From positions 25,124 to 89,123 of the forward strand of contig JAUCBJ010009087.1 of the NCBI GenBank assembly GCA_032718475.1: a stretch of DNA of 64,000 nucleotides, written 5' to 3'. This document shows, one piece after another, positions 43,011 to 57,300 of this stretch. Every line of letters starts with the position of its first letter. The stretch's first letter is position 1. The DNA is from Nemertoderma westbladi. Lineage: Eukaryota; Xenacoelomorpha; Nemertodermatida; Nemertodermatidae. Below the pieces are notes generated by a model that made no database searches, was not told the origin of the DNA, and saw only the letters and a program-made list of their open reading frames with translations. Both the position numbers and the translations under genes were made by a program.

Positions 43011-45000
43011 AACCAGCGTATAAAGTGTCATTAATTTACCCAACTATAGTTGGTGAATCATCGTAACCGGCGTATAAAGTGTCATTAATTTACCCAACTA
43101 TAGTTGGTGAATCTTCGTAACCGGAGTATAAAGTGTCATTAATTTACACAACTATAGTTGGTGAATCATCGTAACCGGCGTATAAAGTGTCATTAATTTA
43201 CCCAACTATAGTTGGTGAATCATCGTAACCGGCGTATAAAGTGTCATTAATTTACCCAACTATAGTTGGTGAATCATCGTAACCGGGGTATAAAGTGTCA
43301 TTAATTTACCCAACTATAGTTGGTGAATCATGGTAACCGGCGTATAAAGTGTCATTAATTTACCCAACTATAGTTGGTGAATCATCGTAACCGGCGTATA
43401 AAGTGTCATTAATTTACCCAACTATAGTTGGTGAATCACTGTAACCGGCGTATAAAGTGTCATTAATTTACCCAACTATAGTTGGTGAATCATGGTAAAC
43501 GGCGTATAAAGTGTCATTAATTTACCCAACTATAGTTGGTGAATCACCGTAACCGGCGTATAAAGTGTCATTAATTTACCCAACTATAGTTGGTGAATCA
43601 TCGTAACCGGCGTATAAAGTGTCATTAATTTACCCAACTATAGTTGGTGAATCACCGTAACCGGCGTATAAAGTGTCATTAATTTACCCAACTATAGTTG
43701 GTGAATCATCGTAACCGGCGTATAAAGTGTCATTAATTTACCCAACTATAGTTGGTGAATCATGGTAAACGGCGTATAAAGTGTCATTAATTTACCCAAC
43801 TATAGTTGGTGAATCATCGTAACCGGCGTATAAAGTGTCATTAATTTACCCAACTATAGTTGGTGAATCACTGTAACCGGCGTATAAAGTGTCATTAATT
43901 TACCCAACTATAGTTGGTGAATCATGGTAAACGGCGTATAAAGTGTCATTAATTTACCCAACTATAGTTGGTGAATCACCGTAACCGGCGTATAAAGTGT
44001 CATTAATTTACCCAACTATAGTTGGTGAATCATCGTAACCGGCGTATAAAGTGTCATTAATTTACCCAACTATAGTTGGTGAATCACTGTAACCGGCGTA
44101 TAAAGTGTCATTAATTTACCCAACTATAGTTGGTGAATCATGGTAAACGGCGTATAAAGTGTCATTAATTTACCCAACTATAGTTGGTGAATCACCGTAA
44201 CCGGCGTATAAAGTGTCATTAATTTACCCAACTATAGTTGGTGAATCATGGTAAACGGCGTATAAAGTGTCATTAATTTACCCAACTATAGTTGGTGAAT
44301 CACCGTAACCGGCGTATAAAGTGTCATTAATTTACCCAACTATAGTTGGTGAATCATCGTAACCGGCGTTTAAAGTGTCATTAATTTACCCAACTATAGT
44401 TGGTGAATCACTGTAACCGGCGTATAAAGTGTCATTAATTTACCCAACTATAGTTGGTGAATCATGGTAAACGGCGTATAAAGTGTCATTAATTTACACA
44501 ACTATAGTTGGTGAATCACCGTAACCGGCGTATAAAGTGTCATTAATTTACCCAACTATAGTTGGTGAATCATCGTAACCGGCGTATAAAGTGTCATTAA
44601 TTTACCCAACTATAGTTGGTGAATCACCGTAACCAGCGTATAAAGTGTCATTAATTTACCCAACTATAGTTGGTGAATCATCGTAACCGGCGTATAAAGT
44701 GTCATTAATTTACCCAACTATAGTTGGTGAATCTTCGTAACCGGAGTATAAAGTGTCATTAATTTACACAACTATAGTTGGTGAATCATCGTAACCGGCG
44801 TATAAAGTGTCATTAATTTACCCAACTATAGTTGGTGAATCATCGTAACCGGCGTATAAAGTGTCATTAATTTACCCAACTATAGTTGGTGAATCATCGT
44901 AACCGGGGTATAAAGTGTCATTAATTTACCCAACTATAGTTGGTGAATCATGGTAACCGGCGTATAAAGTGTCATTAATTTACCCAACTATAGTTGGTGA
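43011..45000. repeat. 30-unit (1,620-bp) duplication in the 54-bp satellite, first set
   Basis: Marker units AACCAGCGTA (43011 and 44631), ATCTTCG before ACACAAC (43111 and 44731) and AACCGGGGTA (43281 and 44901) all recur exactly 1,620 bp later. Confidence 0.9.
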
Positions 45001-47410
45001 ATCATCGTAACCGGCGTATAAAGTGTCATTAATTTACCCAACTATAGTTGGTGAATCATCGTAACCGGCGTATAAAGTGTCATTAATTTACCCAACTATA
45101 GTTGGTGAATCATCGTAACCGGGGTATAAAGTGTCATTAATTTACCCAACTATAGTTGGTGAATCATCGTAACCGGCGTATAAAGTGTCATTAATTTACC
45201 CAACTATAGTTGGTGAATCATCGTAACCGGGGTATAAAGTGTCATTAATTTACCCAACTATAGTTGGTGAATCATGGTAACCGGCGTATAAAGTGTCATT
45301 AATTTACCCAACTATAGTTGGTGAATCATCGTAACCGGCGTATAAAGTGTCATTAATTTACCCAACTATAGTTGGTGAATCACTGTAACCGGCGTATAAA
45401 GTGTCATTAATTTACCCAACTATAGTTGGTGAATCATGGTAAACGGCGTATAAAGTGTCATTAATTTACCCAACTATAGTTGGTGAATCACCGTAACCGG
45501 CGTATAAAGTGTCATTAATTTACCCAACTATAGTTGGTGAATCATCGTAACCGGCGTATAAAGTGTCATTAATTTACCCAACTATAGTTGGTGAATCACC
45601 GTAACCGGCGTATAAAGTGTCATTAATTTACCCAACTATAGTTGGTGAATCATGGTAACCGGCGTATAAAGTGTCATTAATTTACCCAACTATAGTTGGT
45701 GAATCAGCGTAACCGGCGTATAAAGTGTCATTAACTTACCCAACTATAGTTGGTGAATCATTGTAACCGGCGTATAAAGTGTCATTAATTTACCCAACTA
45801 TAGTTGGTGAATCATGGTAAACGGCGTATAAAGTGTCATTAATTTACCCAACTATAGTTGGTGAATCACCATAACCGGCGTATAAAGTGTCATTAATTTA
45901 CCCAACTATAGTTGGTGAATCATCGTAACCGGCGTATAAAGTGTCATTAATTTACCCAACTATAGTTGGTGAATCACCGTAACCGGCGTATAAAGTGTCA
46001 TTAATTTACCCAACTATAGTTGGTGAATCACCGTAACCGGCGTATAAAGTGTCATTAATTTACCCAACTATAGTTGGTGAATCATGGTAAACTGCGTATA
46101 AAGTGTCATTAATTTACCCAACTATAGTTGGTGAATCACCGTAACCGGCGTATAAAGTGTCATTAATTTACCCAACTATAGTTGGTGAATCATCGTAACC
46201 GGCGTATAAAGTGTCATTAATTTACCCAACTATAGTTGGTGAATCACCGTAACCGGCGTATAAAGTGTCATTAATTTACCCAACTATAGTTGGTGAATCA
46301 TGGTAACCGGCGTATAAAGTGTCATTAATTTACCCAACTATAGATGGTGAATCACCGTAACCGGCGTATAAAGTGTCATTAATTTACCCAACTATAGTTG
46401 GTGAATCATCGTAACCGGCGTATAAAGTGTCATTAATTTACCCAACTATAGTTGGTGAATCACCGTAACCGGCGTATAAAGTGTCATTAATTTACCCAAC
46501 TATAGTTGGTGAATCATCGTAACCGGCGTATAAAGTGTCATTAATTTACACAAATATAGTTGTTGAATCACCGTAACCGGCGTATAAAGTGTCATTAATT
46601 TACCCAACTATAGTTGGTGAATCACCGTAACCGGCGTATAAAGTGTCATTAATTTACCCAACTATAGTTAGTGAATCACCGTAACTGGCGTATAAAGTGT
46701 CATTAATTTACACAACTATAGTTGGTGAATCACCGTAACCGGCGTATAAAGTGTCATTAATTTACCCAACTATAGTTGGTGAATCACCGTAACCGGCGTA
46801 TAAAGTGTCCTTAATTTACCCAACTATAGTTGGTGAATCATCGTAACCGGCGTATAAAGTGTCATTAATTTACACAAATATAGTTGGTGAATCATCGTAA
46901 CCGGCGTATAAAGTGTCATTAATTTACCCAACTATAGTTGGTGAATCATCGTAACCGGCGTATAAAGTGTCATTAATTTACCCAACTATAGTTGGTGAAT
47001 CATCGTAACCGGGGTATAAAGTGTCATTAATTTACCCAACTATAGTTGGTGAATCATGGTAACCGGCGTATAAAGTGTCATTAATTTACCCAACTATAGT
47101 TGGTGAATCATGGTAACCGGCGTATAAAGTGTCATTAATTTACCCAACTATAGTTGGTGAATCATCGTAACCGGCGTATAAAGTGTCATTAATTTACCCA
47201 ACTATAGTTGGTGAATCATCGTAACCGGGGTATAAAGTGTCATTAATTTACCCAACTATAGTTGGTGAATCATGGTAACCGGCGTATAAAGTGTCATTAA
47301 TTTACCCAACTATAGTTGGTGAATCATGGTAACCGGGGTATAAAGTGTCATTAATTTACCCAACTATAGTTGGTGAATCATCGTAACTGGCGTATAAAGT
47401 GTCATTAATT

Positions 47411-47440
47411 TACCATTAATTTACATTAATTTGGGTAACC
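47411..47440. repeat. Aberrant unit breaking the 54-bp satellite
   Basis: Instead of the dyad, TTTACCATTAATTTACATTA is followed by ATTTGGGTAACCGG: the ATTAATTTAC piece is repeated three times and the CCAACTATAGTTGG core is lost. It looks like slippage or a repaired break. Confidence 0.85.
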
Positions 47441-47727
47441 GGCGTATAAAGAGTCATTAATTTACACAACTATAGTTGGTGAATCATCGTAACCGGCGTA
47501 TAAAGTGTCATTAATTTACCCAACTATAGTTGGTGAATCACCGTAACCGGCGTATAAAGTGTCATTAATTTACCCAACTATAGTTGGTGAATCATCGTAA
47601 CCGGCGTATAAAGTGTCATTAATTTACCCAACTATAGTTGGTGAATCATCGTAACCGGCGTATAAAGTGTCATTAATTTACCCAACTATAGTTGGTGAAT
47701 CACCGTAACCGGCGTATAAAGTGTCAT

Positions 47728-49730
47728 TAATTTACACAAATATAGTTGTTGAATCACCGTAACCGGCGTATAAAGTGTCATTAATTCACCCAACTATAGT
47801 TGGTGAATCACCGTAACCGGCGTATAAAGTGTCATTAATTTACCCAACTATAGTTGGTGAATCACCGTAACCGGCGTATAAAGTGTCATTAATTTACACA
47901 AATATAGTTGTTGAATCACCGTAACCGGCGTATAAAGTGTCATTAATTTACCCAACTATAGTTGGTGAATCACCGTAACCGGCGTATAAAGTGTCATTAA
48001 TTTACCCAACTATAGTTAGTGAATCACCGTAACCGGCGTATAAAGTGTCATTAATTTACACAAATATAGTTGTTGAATCACCGTAACCGGCGTATAAAGT
48101 GTCATTAATTTACACAAATATAGTTGTTGAATCACCGTAACCGGCGTATAAAGTGTAATTAATTTACCCAACTATAGTTGGTGAATCACCGTAACCGGCG
48201 TATAAAGTGTCATTAATTTACACAAATATAGTTGTTGAATCACCGTAACCGGCGTATAAAGTGTCATTAATTTACCCAACTATAGTTGGTGAATCACCGT
48301 AACCGGCGTATAAAGTGTCATTAATTTACCCAACTATAGTTAGTGAATCACCGTAACCGGCGTATAAAGTGTCATTAATTTACACAAATATAGTTGTTGA
48401 ATCACCGTAACCGGCGTATAAAGTGTCATTAATTTACCCAACTATAGTTGGTGAATCACCGTAACCGGCGTATAAAGTGTCATTAATTTACCCAACTATA
48501 GTTAGTGAATCACCGTAACCGGCGTATAAAGTGTCATTAATTTACACAAATATAGTTGTTGAATCACCGTAACCGGTGTATAAAGTGTCATTAATTTACA
48601 CAAATATAGTTGTTGAATCACCGTAACCGGCGTATAAAGTGTCATTAATTTACCCAACTATAGTTGGTGAATCACCGTAACCGGCGTATAAAGTGTCATT
48701 AATTTACCCAACTATAGTTAGTGAATCACCGTAACCGGCGTATAAAGTGTCATTAATTTACACAAATATAGTTGTTGAATCACCGTAACCGGCGTATAAA
48801 GTGTCATTAATTTACACAAATATAGTTGTTGAATCACCGTAACCGGCGTATAAAGTGTCATTAATTTACCCAACTATAGTTGGTGAATCACCGTAACCGG
48901 CGTATAAAGTGTCATTAATTTACACAAATATAGTTGTTGAATCACCGTAACCGGCGTATAAAGTGTCATTAATTTACCCAACTATAGTTGGTGAATCACC
49001 ATAACCGGCGTATAAAGTGTCATTAATTTACCCAACTATAGTTAGTGAATCACCGTAACCGGCGTATAAAGTGTCATTAATTTACACAAATATAGTTGTT
49101 GAATCACCGTAACCGGCGTATAAAGTGTCATTAATTTACACAAATATAGTTGTTGAATCACCGTAACCGGCGTATAAAGTGTCATTAATTTACCCAACTA
49201 TAGTTGGTGAATCACCGTAACCGGCGTATAAAGTGTCATTAATTTACACAAATATAGTTGTTGAATCACCGTAACCGGCGTATAAAGTGTCATTAATTTA
49301 CCCAACTATAGTTGGTGAATCACCGTAACCGGCGTATAAAGTGTCATTAATTTACCCAACTATAGTTGGTGAATCACCGTAACCGGCGTATAAAGTGTCA
49401 TTAATTTACACAAATATAGTTGTTGAATCACCGTAACCGGCGTATAAAGTGTCATTAATTTACCCAACTATAGTTGGTGAATCACCGTAACCGGCGTATA
49501 AAGTGTCATTAATTTACCCAACTATAGTTGGTGAATCACCGTAACCGGCGTATAAAGTGTCATTAATTTACACAAATATAGTTGTTGAATCACCGTAACC
49601 GGCGTATAAAGTGTCATTAATTTACCCAACTATAGTTGGTGAATCACCGTAACCGGCGTATAAAGTGTCATTAATTTACCCAACTATAGTTAGTGAATCA
49701 CCGTAACCGGCGTATAAAGTGTCATTAATT
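47728..49730. repeat. Satellite domain with three interleaved unit types
   Basis: Three unit types interleave: A (ACACAAATATAGTTGTTG), N (normal) and T (AGTTAGTG), often in the order A-N-T. The run A-A-N-A-N-T starts near 48056 and again near 48758, 702 bp (13 units) apart, which indicates a further block duplication. Confidence 0.8.
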
Positions 49731-51390
49731 TACACAACTATAGTTGGTGAATCACCGTAACCGGCGTATAAAGTGTCATTAATTTACCCAACTATAGTTG
49801 GTGAATCACCGTAACCGGCGTATAAAGTGTCATTAATTTACCCAACTATAGTTGGTGAATCATCGTAACCGGCGTATAAAGTGTCATTAATTTACACAAA
49901 TATAGTTGGTGAATCTTCGTAACCGGCATATAAAGTGTCATTAATTTACCCAACTATTTTTGGTGAATCACCGTAACCGGCGTATAAAGTGTCATTAATT
50001 TACCCAACTATAGTTGGTGAATCATCGTAACCGTCGTATAAAGTGTCATTAATTTACCCAACTATAGTTGGTGAATCACCGTAACCGGCGTATAAAGTGT
50101 CATTAATTTACCCAACTATAGTTGGTGAATCATCGTAACCGGCGTATAAAGTGTCATTAATTTACCCAACTATAGTTGGTGAATCACCGTAACCGGAGTA
50201 TAAAGTTTCATTAATTTACCCAACTATAGTTGGTGAATCATCGTAACCGGCGTATAAAGTGTCATTAATTTACCCAACTATAGTTGGTGAATCACCGTAA
50301 CCGGCGTATAAAGTGTCATTAATTTACCCAACTATAGTTGGTGAATCATCGTAACCGGCGTATAAAGTGTCATTAATTTACCCAACTATAGTTGGTGAAT
50401 CATCGAAACCGGCGTATAAAGTGTCATTAATTTACCCAACTATAGTTGGTGAATCACCGTAACCGGCGTATAAAGTGTCATTAATTTACCCAACTATAGT
50501 TGGTGAATCATCGTAACCGGCGTATAAAGTGTCATTAATTTACCCAACTATAGTTGTTGAATTACCGTAACCGGCGTATAAAGTGTCATTAATTTACCCA
50601 ACTATAGTTGGTGAATCACCGTAACTGGCGTATAAAGTGTCATTAATTTACCCAACTATAGTTGGTGAATCACTGTAACCGGCGTATAAAGTGTCATTAA
50701 TTTACACAACTATAGTTGGTGAATCATCGTAACCGGCGTATAAAGTGTCATTAATTTACCCAACTATAGTTGGTGAATCATGGTAACCGGCGTATAAAGT
50801 GTCATTAATTTACACAACTATAGTTGGTGAATCATCGTAACCGGCGTATAAAGTGTCATTAATTAACCCAACTATAGTTGGTGAATCACCGTAACCGGCG
50901 TATAAAGTGTCATTAATTTACACAACTATAGTTGGTGAATCATCGTAACCGGCGTATAAAGTGTCATTAATTTACCCAACTATAGTTGGTGAATCACCGT
51001 AACCGGCGTATAAAGTGTCATTAATTTACCCAACTATAGTTGGTGAATCATCGTAACCGGCGTATAAAGTGTCATTAATTAACCCAACTATAGTTGGTGA
51101 ATCACCGTAACCGGCGTATAAAGTGTCATTAATTTACACAACTATAGTTGGTGAATCATCGTAAACGGCGTATAAAGTGTCATTAATTTACCCAACTATA
51201 GTTGGTGAATCATCGTAACCGGCGTATAAAGTGTCATTAATTAACCCAACTATAGTTGGTGAATCACCGTAACCGGCGTATAAAGTGTCATTAATTTACA
51301 CAACTATAGTTGGTGAATCATCGTAACCGGCGTATAAAGTGTCATTAATTTACCCAACTATAGTTGGTGAATCATCGTAACCGGCGTATA

Positions 51391-54300
51391 AATGTCATTA
51401 ATTTACCCAACTATAGTTGGTGAATCTTCGTAACCGGAGTATAAAGTGTCATTAATTTACCCAACTATAGTTGGTGAATCACCGTAACCGGCGTATAAAG
51501 TGTCATTAATTTACCCAACTATAGTTGGTGAATCATCGTAACCGGCGTATAAAGTGTCATTAATTTACCCAACTATAGTTGGTGAATCTTCGTAACCGGA
51601 GTATAAAGTGTCATTAATTTACCCAACTATAGTTGGTGAATCATCGTAACCGGCGTATAAAGTGTCATTAATTTACCCAACTATAGTTGGTGAATCATCT
51701 TAACCGGGGTATAAAGTGTCATTAATTTAGTCAACTATAGTTGGTGAATCATCGTAACCGGCGTATAAAGTGTCATTAATTTACCCAACTATAGTTGGTG
51801 AATCATCGTAACCGGCGTATAAAGTGTCATTAATTTACCCAACTATAGTTGGTGAATCACCGTAACCGGCGTATAAAGTGTCATTAATCTACCCAACTAT
51901 AGTTGGTGAATCATCGTAACCGGCGTATAAAGTGTCATTAATTTACCCAACTATAGTTGGTGAATCATCGTAACCGGCGTATAAAGTGTCATTAATTTAC
52001 CCAACTATAGTTGGTGAATCATCGTAACCGGCGTATAAAGTGTCATTAATTTACCCAACTATAGTTGGTGAATCATCGTAACCGGCGTATAAAGTGTCAT
52101 TAATTTACCCAACTATAGTTGGTGAATCATCGTAACCGGCGTATAAAGTGTCATTAATTTACCCAACTATAGTTGGTGAATCACCGTAACCGGCGTATAA
52201 AGTGTCATTAATCTACCCAACTATAGTTGGTGAATCATCGTAACCGGCGTATAAAGTGTCATTAATTTCCCCAACTATAGTTGGCGAATCACCGTAACCG
52301 GCGTATAAAGTGTCATTAATTTACCCAACTATAGTTGGTGAATCATCGTAACCGGCGTATAAAGTGTCATTAATTTACCCAACTATAGTTGGTGAATCAT
52401 CGTAACCAGCGTATAAAGTGTCATTAATTTACCCAACTATAGTTGGTGAATCATGGTAACCGGCGTATAAAGTGTCATTAATTTACCCAACTATAGTTGG
52501 TGAATCATGGTAACCTGCGTATAAAGTGTCATTAATTTACCCAACTATAGTTGGTGAATCACCGTAACCGGCGTATAAAGTGTCATTAATTTACCCAACT
52601 ATAGTTGGTGAATCATCGTAACCGGCGTATAAAGTGTCATTAATTTACCCAACTATAGTTGGTGAATCATCGTAACCAGCGTATAAAGTGTCATTAATTT
52701 ACCCAACTATAGTTGGTGAATCATGGTAACCGGCGTATAAAGTGTCATTAATTTACCCCACTATATAGTTGGTGAATCATGGTAACCGGCGTATAAAGTG
52801 TCATTAATTTACCCAACTATAGTTGGTGAATCATGGTAACCGGCGTATAAAGTGTCATTAATTTACCCAACTATAGTTGGTGAATCACCGTAACCGGAGT
52901 ATAAAGTGTCATTAATTTACCCAACTATAGTTGGTGAATCACCGTAACCGGCGTATAAAGTGTCATTAATTTACCCAACTATAGTTGGTGAATCATCGTA
53001 ACCGGCGTATAAAGTGTCATTAAATTACCCAACTATAGTTGGTGAATCATCGTAACCGGCGTATAAAGTGTCATTAATTTACCCAACTATAGTTGGTGAA
53101 TCTTCGTAACCGGAGTATAAAGTGTCATTAATTTACCCAACTATAGTTGGTGAATCACCGTAACCGGCGTATAAAGTGTCATTAATTTACCCAACTATAG
53201 TTGGTGAATCACCGTAACCGGCGTATAAAGTGTCATTATTTTACCCAACTATAGTTGGTGAATCATGGTAACCGGCGTATAAAGTGTCATTAATTTACCC
53301 AACTATAGATGGTGAATCACCGTAACCGGCGTATAAAGTGTCATTAATTTACCCAACTATAGTTGGTGAATCACCGTAACCGGCGTATAAAGTGTCATTA
53401 ATTTACCCAACTATAGTTGGTGAATCATCGTAACCGGCGTATAAAGTGTCATTAATTTACCCAACTATAGTTGGTGAATCATCGTAACCGGCGTATAAAG
53501 TGTCATTAATTTACCCAACTATAGTTGGTGAATCATCGTAACCGGCGTATAAAGTGTCATTAATTTACCCAACTATAGTTGGTGAATCTTCGTAACCGGA
53601 GTATAAAGTTTCATTAATTTACCCAACTATAGTTGGTGAATCATGGTAACCGGCGTATAAAGTGTCATTAATTTACCCAACTATAGTTGGTGAATCATCG
53701 TAACCGGCGTATAAAGTGTCATTAATTTACCCAACTATAGTTGGTGAATCTTCGTAACCGGAGTATAAAGTTTCATTAATTTACCCAACTATAGTTGGTG
53801 AATCACCGTAACCGGCGTATAAAGTGTCATTAATTTACCCAACTATAGTTGGTGAATCTTCGTAACCGGAGTATAAAGTTTCATTAATTTACCCAACTAT
53901 AGTTGGTGAATCACCGTAACCGGCGTATAAAGTGTCATTAATTTACCCAACTATAGTTGGTGAATCACCGTAACCGGCGTATAAAGTGTCATTATTTTAC
54001 CCAACTATAGTTGGTGAATCTTCGTAACCGGAGTATAAAGTTTCATTAATTTACCCAACTATAGTTGGTGAATCACCGTAACCGGCGTATAAAGTGTCAT
54101 TAATTTACCCAACTATAGTTGGTGAATCTTCGTAACCGGAGTATAAAGTGTCATTAATTTACCCAACTATAGTTGGTGAATCATCGTAACCGGCGTATAA
54201 AGTGTCATTAATTTACCCAACTATAGTTGGTGAATCATCGTAACCGGCGTATAAAGTGTCATTAATTTACCCAACTATAGTTGGTGAATCATCGTAACCG

Positions 54301-57300
54301 GAGTATAAAGTGTCATTAATTTACCCAACTATAGTTGGTGAATCATCGTAACCGGCGTATAAAGTGTCATTAATTTACCCAACTATAGTTGGTGAATCAT
54401 CGTAACCGGCGTATAAAGTGTCATTAATTTACACAACTATAGTTGGTGAATCACCGTAACCGGCGTATAAAGTGTCATTAATTTACCCAACTATAGTTGG
54501 TGAATCTTCGTAACCGGAGTATAAAGTTTCATTAATTTACCCAACTATAGTTGGTGAATCACCGTAACCGGCGTATAAAGTGTCATTAATTTACCCAACT
54601 ATAGTTGGTGAATCTTCGTAACCGGAGTATAAAGTTTCATTAATTTACCCAACTATAGTTGGTGAATCACCGTAACCGGCGTATAAAGTGTCATTAATTT
54701 ACCCAACTATAGTTGGTGAATCACCGTAACCGGCGTATAAAGTGTCATTAATTTACCCAACTATAGTTGGTGAATCTTCGTAACCGGAGTATAAAGTTTC
54801 ATTAATTTACCCAACTATAGTTGGTGAATCACCGTAACCGGCGTATAAAGTGTCATTAATTTACCCAACTATAGTTGGTGAATCTTCGTAACCGGAGTAT
54901 AAAGTGTCATTAATTTACCCAACTATAGTTGGTGAATCATCGTAACCGGCGTATAAAGTGTCATTAATTTACCCAACTATAGTTGGTGAATCTTCGTAAC
55001 CGGAGTATAAAGTTTCATTAATTTACCCAACTATAGTTGGTGAATCATCGTAACCGGCGTATAAAGTGTCATTAATTTACCCAACTATAGTTGGTGAATC
55101 ACCGTAACCGGCGTATAAAGTGTCATTAATTTACCCAACTATAGTTGGTGAATCATCGTAACCGGCGTATAAAGTGTCATTAATTTACCCAACTATAGTT
55201 GGTGAATCTTCGTAACCGGAGTATAAAGTTTCATTAATTTACCCAATTATAGTTTGTGAATCACCGTAACCGGCGTATAAAGTGTCATTAATTTACCCAA
55301 CTATAGTTGGTGAATCTTCGTAACCGGAGTATAAAGTTTCATTAATTTACCCAACTATAGTTGGTGAATCACCGTAACCGGCGTATAAAGTGTCATTATT
55401 TTACCCAACTATAGTTGGTGAATCTTCGTAACCGGAGTATAAAGTGTCATTAATTTACCCAACTATAGTTGGTGAATCACCGTAACCGGCGTATAAAGTG
55501 TCATTAATTTACCCAACTATAGTTGGTGAATCTTCGTAACCGGAGTATAAAGTGTCATTAATTTACCCAACTATAGTTGGTGAATCTTCGTAACCGGCGT
55601 ATAAAGTGTCATTAATTTACCCAACTATAGTTGGTGAATCATCGTAACCGGCGTATAAAGTGTCATTAATTTACCCAACTATAGTTGGTGAATCACCGTA
55701 ACCGGCGTATAAAGTGTCATTAATTTACACAACTATAGTTGGTGAATCATCGTAACCGGCGTATAAAGTGTCATTAATTTACCCAACTATAGTTGGTGAA
55801 TCATCGTAACCGGCGTATAAATGTCATTAATTTACCCAACTATAGTTGGTGAATCTTCGTAACCGGAGTATAAAGTGTCATTAATTTACCCAACTATAGT
55901 TGGTGAATCACCGTAACCGGCGTATAAAGTGTCATTAATTTACCCAACTATAGTTGGTGAATCATCGTAACCGGCGTATAAAGTGTCATTAATTTACCCA
56001 ACTATAGTTGGTGAATCTTCGTAACCGGAGTATAAAGTGTCATTAATTTACCCAACTATAGTTGGTGAATCATCGTAACCGGCGTATAAAGTGTCATTAA
56101 TTTACCCAACTATAGTTGGTGAATCATCTTAACCGGGGTATAAAGTGTCATTAATTTAGTCAACTATAGTTGGTGAATCATCGTAACCGGCGTATAAAGT
56201 GTCATTAATTTACCCAACTATAGTTGGTGAATCATCGTAACCGGCGTATAAAGTGTCATTAATTTACCCAACTATAGTTGGTGAATCACCGTAACCGGCG
56301 TATAAAGTGTCATTAATCTACCCAACTATAGTTGGTGAATCATCGTAACCGGCGTATAAAGTGTCATTAATTTACCCAACTATAGTTGGTGAATCATCGT
56401 AACCGGCGTATAAAGTGTCATTAATTTACCCAACTATAGTTGGTGAATCATCGTAACCGGCGTATAAAGTGTCATTAATTTACCCAACTATAGTTGGTGA
56501 ATCATCGTAACCGGCGTATAAAGTGTCATTAATTTACCCAACTATAGTTGGTGAATCATCGTAACCGGCGTATAAAGTGTCATTAATTTACCCAACTATA
56601 GTTGGTGAATCACCGTAACCGGCGTATAAAGTGTCATTAATCTACCCAACTATAGTTGGTGAATCATCGTAACCGGCGTATAAAGTGTCATTAATTTCCC
56701 CAACTATAGTTGGCGAATCACCGTAACCGGCGTATAAAGTGTCATTAATTTACCCAACTATAGTTGGTGAATCATCGTAACCGGCGTATAAAGTGTCATT
56801 AATTTACCCAACTATAGTTGGTGAATCATCGTAACCAGCGTATAAAGTGTCATTAATTTACCCAACTATAGTTGGTGAATCATGGTAACCGGCGTATAAA
56901 GTGTCATTAATTTACCCAACTATAGTTGGTGAATCATGGTAACCTGCGTATAAAGTGTCATTAATTTACCCAACTATAGTTGGTGAATCACCGTAACCGG
57001 CGTATAAAGTGTCATTAATTTACCCAACTATAGTTGGTGAATCATCGTAACCGGCGTATAAAGTGTCATTAATTTACCCAACTATAGTTGGTGAATCATG
57101 GTAACCGGCGTATAAAGTGTCATTAATTTACCCCACTATATAGTTGGTGAATCATGGTAACCGGCGTATAAAGTGTCATTAATTTACCCAACTATAGTTG
57201 GTGAATCATGGTAACCGGCGTATAAAGTGTCATTAATTTACCCAACTATAGTTGGTGAATCACCGTAACCGGAGTATAAAGTGTCATTAATTTACCCAAC

